Shown piece by piece: positions 5,323-6,285 of a stretch of 6,285 nt of DNA. Both the position numbers and the translations under genes were made by a program. The stretch covers positions 1-6,285 of the forward strand of contig JAKAXS010000097.1 in NCBI GenBank assembly GCA_021816505.1, in the 5' to 3' direction. Every line of letters starts with the position of its first letter. The first letter of the stretch is position 1. A model generated the notes under the pieces. That model saw nothing but the letters and a program-made list of their open reading frames with translations, had not been told where the DNA came from and made no database searches. This stretch comes from Pseudomonadota bacterium. Its GTDB lineage: Bacteria > Pseudomonadota > Alphaproteobacteria > Rhizobiales > Hyphomicrobiaceae.

Positions 5323-6285
5323 CCAACGAAGCCCAGGAAGAGCAAGGGCCGGCCGAGGCCGCCCGCCCGGCCGAGGAGATGCGGCTGCGAGCGAGCCGGC
5401 CGCCGGTGACGCGGCTCTCCCGCAAGGTTCTGCTCGCCATCGGCGCGGTCGCCACCATCGGGATCGGCGGAGCGCTGCTGTTCGCGCTGATGCCACAGCA
5501 CCAGCGCATCGGCAGGGAGCTGTTCAACACCAACAACCGCAACACGCCGGACGGTCTGGCGAACCTGCCGCACGATTACACGGGGCTGCCGAGGCCGGTC
5601 CCAAAGCTCGGCCCACCCCTTCCAGGCGATTTCGGCAAGCCGATCCTCAATGCCGGTGCACCGGCACCAGGCATGCCGACCCCTGAGGCGCAGCAGCTGG
5701 CCCAGGAACAGGAGGCGGCACTCAAGAGCCGCCTCTTCGCAACCACCGCCGTGCAAAACCACGCGCCTGCGACGCGGCCGGTGTCGCGGCAAGCCTCTCC
5801 GGCGCCGGAGAATGCTTCCGCAGGGCTCACTTCTCAGGACCACAAACTTGCCTTCCTCAACGGTAATGTCGACCGCCGAACCACGAGCCCGGATCGCATC
5901 CAGCCGCCGGCAAGCCCCTATGTGCTGCAGGCAGGCTCCGTCATTCCCGCTTCGCTCATCACCGGCCTGCGCTCGGATTTGCCAGGCGAAGTTACGGCGC
6001 AAGTGACCGAGGACGTCTATGACAGCCTGACAGGCAAGATCCTCCTCATCCCTCAGGGCGCGCGCCTGCTTGGCCAGTACGATGCCCAAGTCGCTTTCGG
6101 CCAAACTCGCGCATTGCTCGTCTGGACCCGCCTCATCATGCCGAACGGCACATCGATCGTGCTCGATCGTCTGCCGGCGACGGACGCGCAAGGCTATGCC
6201 GGGCTCGAGGACCAGGTCGACAACCATTGGGGCATGGTCTTCAAGGCGGCGATCCTCTCGACCATCCTGAGTGTCGGCTCGGAGG
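5319..6285 (+). CDS. trbI: TrbI, envelope-spanning core protein (VirB10-like); 3' end outside window
   Basis: Inner-membrane-anchored core protein that spans the periplasm and contacts TrbG, the counterpart of VirB10. My own translation from the GTG at 5319 is open for 322 codons to the right edge, so the last part of the C-terminal domain is missing (VirB10/TrbI proteins are usually about 380-450 aa). Seen in order: an acidic cytoplasmic N-terminus with a near-repeated hexapeptide (PAEAAR, PAEEMR at residues 11-22), a basic stretch, one membrane helix at about 37-58, then a Pro/Gly-rich periplasmic linker (82-122) and a Gln/Glu-rich short helix (121-135). The conserved TrbI domain begins near residue 200 with YVLQAGSVIPASLITGLRSD, LPGEVTAQVTEDVYDSLTGK, ILLIPQGARLLGQYD and WTRLIMPNGTSIVLDRLP, ending in GLEDQVDNHWG before a hydrophobic run at the edge. 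The GTG start overlaps the trbG stop as GTGA. No trbH lies between trbG and trbI. Confidence 0.94.
   Translation, partial: MTNEAQEEQGPAEAARPAEEMRLRASRPPVTRLSRKVLLAIGAVATIGIGGALLFALMPQHQRIGRELFNTNNRNTPDGLANLPHDYTGLPRPVPKLGPPLPGDFGKPILNAGAPAPGMPTPEAQQLAQEQEAALKSRLFATTAVQNHAPATRPVSRQASPAPENASAGLTSQDHKLAFLNGNVDRRTTSPDRIQPPASPYVLQAGSVIPASLITGLRSDLPGEVTAQVTEDVYDSLTGKILLIPQGARLLGQYDAQVAFGQTRALLVWTRLIMPNGTSIVLDRLPATDAQGYAGLEDQVDNHWGMVFKAAILSTILSVGSE
5349..5376 (+). repeat. Short in-frame direct repeat in the trbI N-terminus
   Basis: The 10-base unit CCGGCCGAGG occurs at 5349-5358 and again at 5367-5376, an 18-base (6-codon) offset. In the protein it gives PAEAAR followed by PAEEMR in the cytoplasmic tail of TrbI. 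It probably reflects a small in-frame duplication in a flexible region, or only GC-rich codon bias; no function is implied. Confidence 0.4.
5652..5665. repeat. 14-base perfect palindrome inside trbI
   Basis: GCCGGTGCACCGGC is its own reverse complement. It lies in the codons for the Ala/Gly/Pro linker of TrbI, downstream of the membrane helix. It has no loop, is not followed by a T-run and lies deep in a coding region, so it is not a terminator. An operator function is possible but unsupported; chance in a GC-rich proline linker is the simplest reading. Confidence 0.3.

Noticed and set aside
5652..5665. GC-rich palindrome considered as a terminator or operator
   Set aside because: No loop, no following T-run, and it sits in the middle of an open trbI reading frame.
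4537..6227. Two long reverse-strand open frames (319 and 336 codons) opposite trbG and trbI
   Set aside because: Arg-rich, motif-free antisense of conserved VirB9- and VirB10-like coding sequence; they also overlap each other.

Overview
The window is a GC-rich, fully coding, single-strand (+) segment of a conjugative type IV secretion operon of the Trb (P-type, mating-pair formation) family. Seven consecutive genes read in order: trbE (3' half only), trbJ, trbK (the 'TrbK-alt' form), trbL, trbF, trbG and trbI (5' part only). The order J-K-L-F-G-I after trbE is the Ti-plasmid arrangement, not the RP4 arrangement (trbB to trbM in alphabetical order). Together with the high G+C at third positions and the protein style, this suggests an alphaproteobacterium (Rhizobiales or Sphingomonadales type) carrying an integrative conjugative element or conjugative plasmid. 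The sequence alone cannot decide between chromosome-borne element and plasmid: no integrase, att site, replication gene or relaxase lies in the window.

Layout: 2-1339 trbE C-terminal ATPase half; 1336-2079 trbJ; 2079-2384 trbK; 2390-3649 trbL; 3653-4333 trbF; 4333-5322 trbG; 5319-6285 trbI, running off the right edge. Four of the six junctions are stop/start overlaps (ATGA or GTGA) and the other two are gaps of 5 and 3 bases. There is no room for an internal promoter or terminator between genes, so this is one polycistronic, translationally coupled unit whose promoter lies upstream of the window.

How the genes work together: TrbE (VirB4-like) is the ATPase that energises assembly. TrbJ (VirB5-like) is a secreted helical protein linked to the pilus. 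TrbL (VirB6-like) is the polytopic inner-membrane channel component, and TrbF (VirB8-like) is a bitopic inner-membrane assembly factor. TrbG (VirB9-like, with a lipobox) and TrbI (VirB10-like) build the envelope-spanning core. TrbK is predicted to provide entry exclusion, blocking redundant transfer into a cell that already holds the element.

I found no undescribed system here. This is an ordinary, intact-looking trb core with no cargo genes, insertion sequences, CRISPR arrays or RNA genes. The points most worth a second look are the non-lipoprotein TrbK variant with a conserved-looking two-cysteine motif, and the absence of trbH between trbG and trbI combined with a lipobox on TrbG. Several long reverse-strand and off-frame ORFs are GC-rich shadows of the real genes and were rejected.
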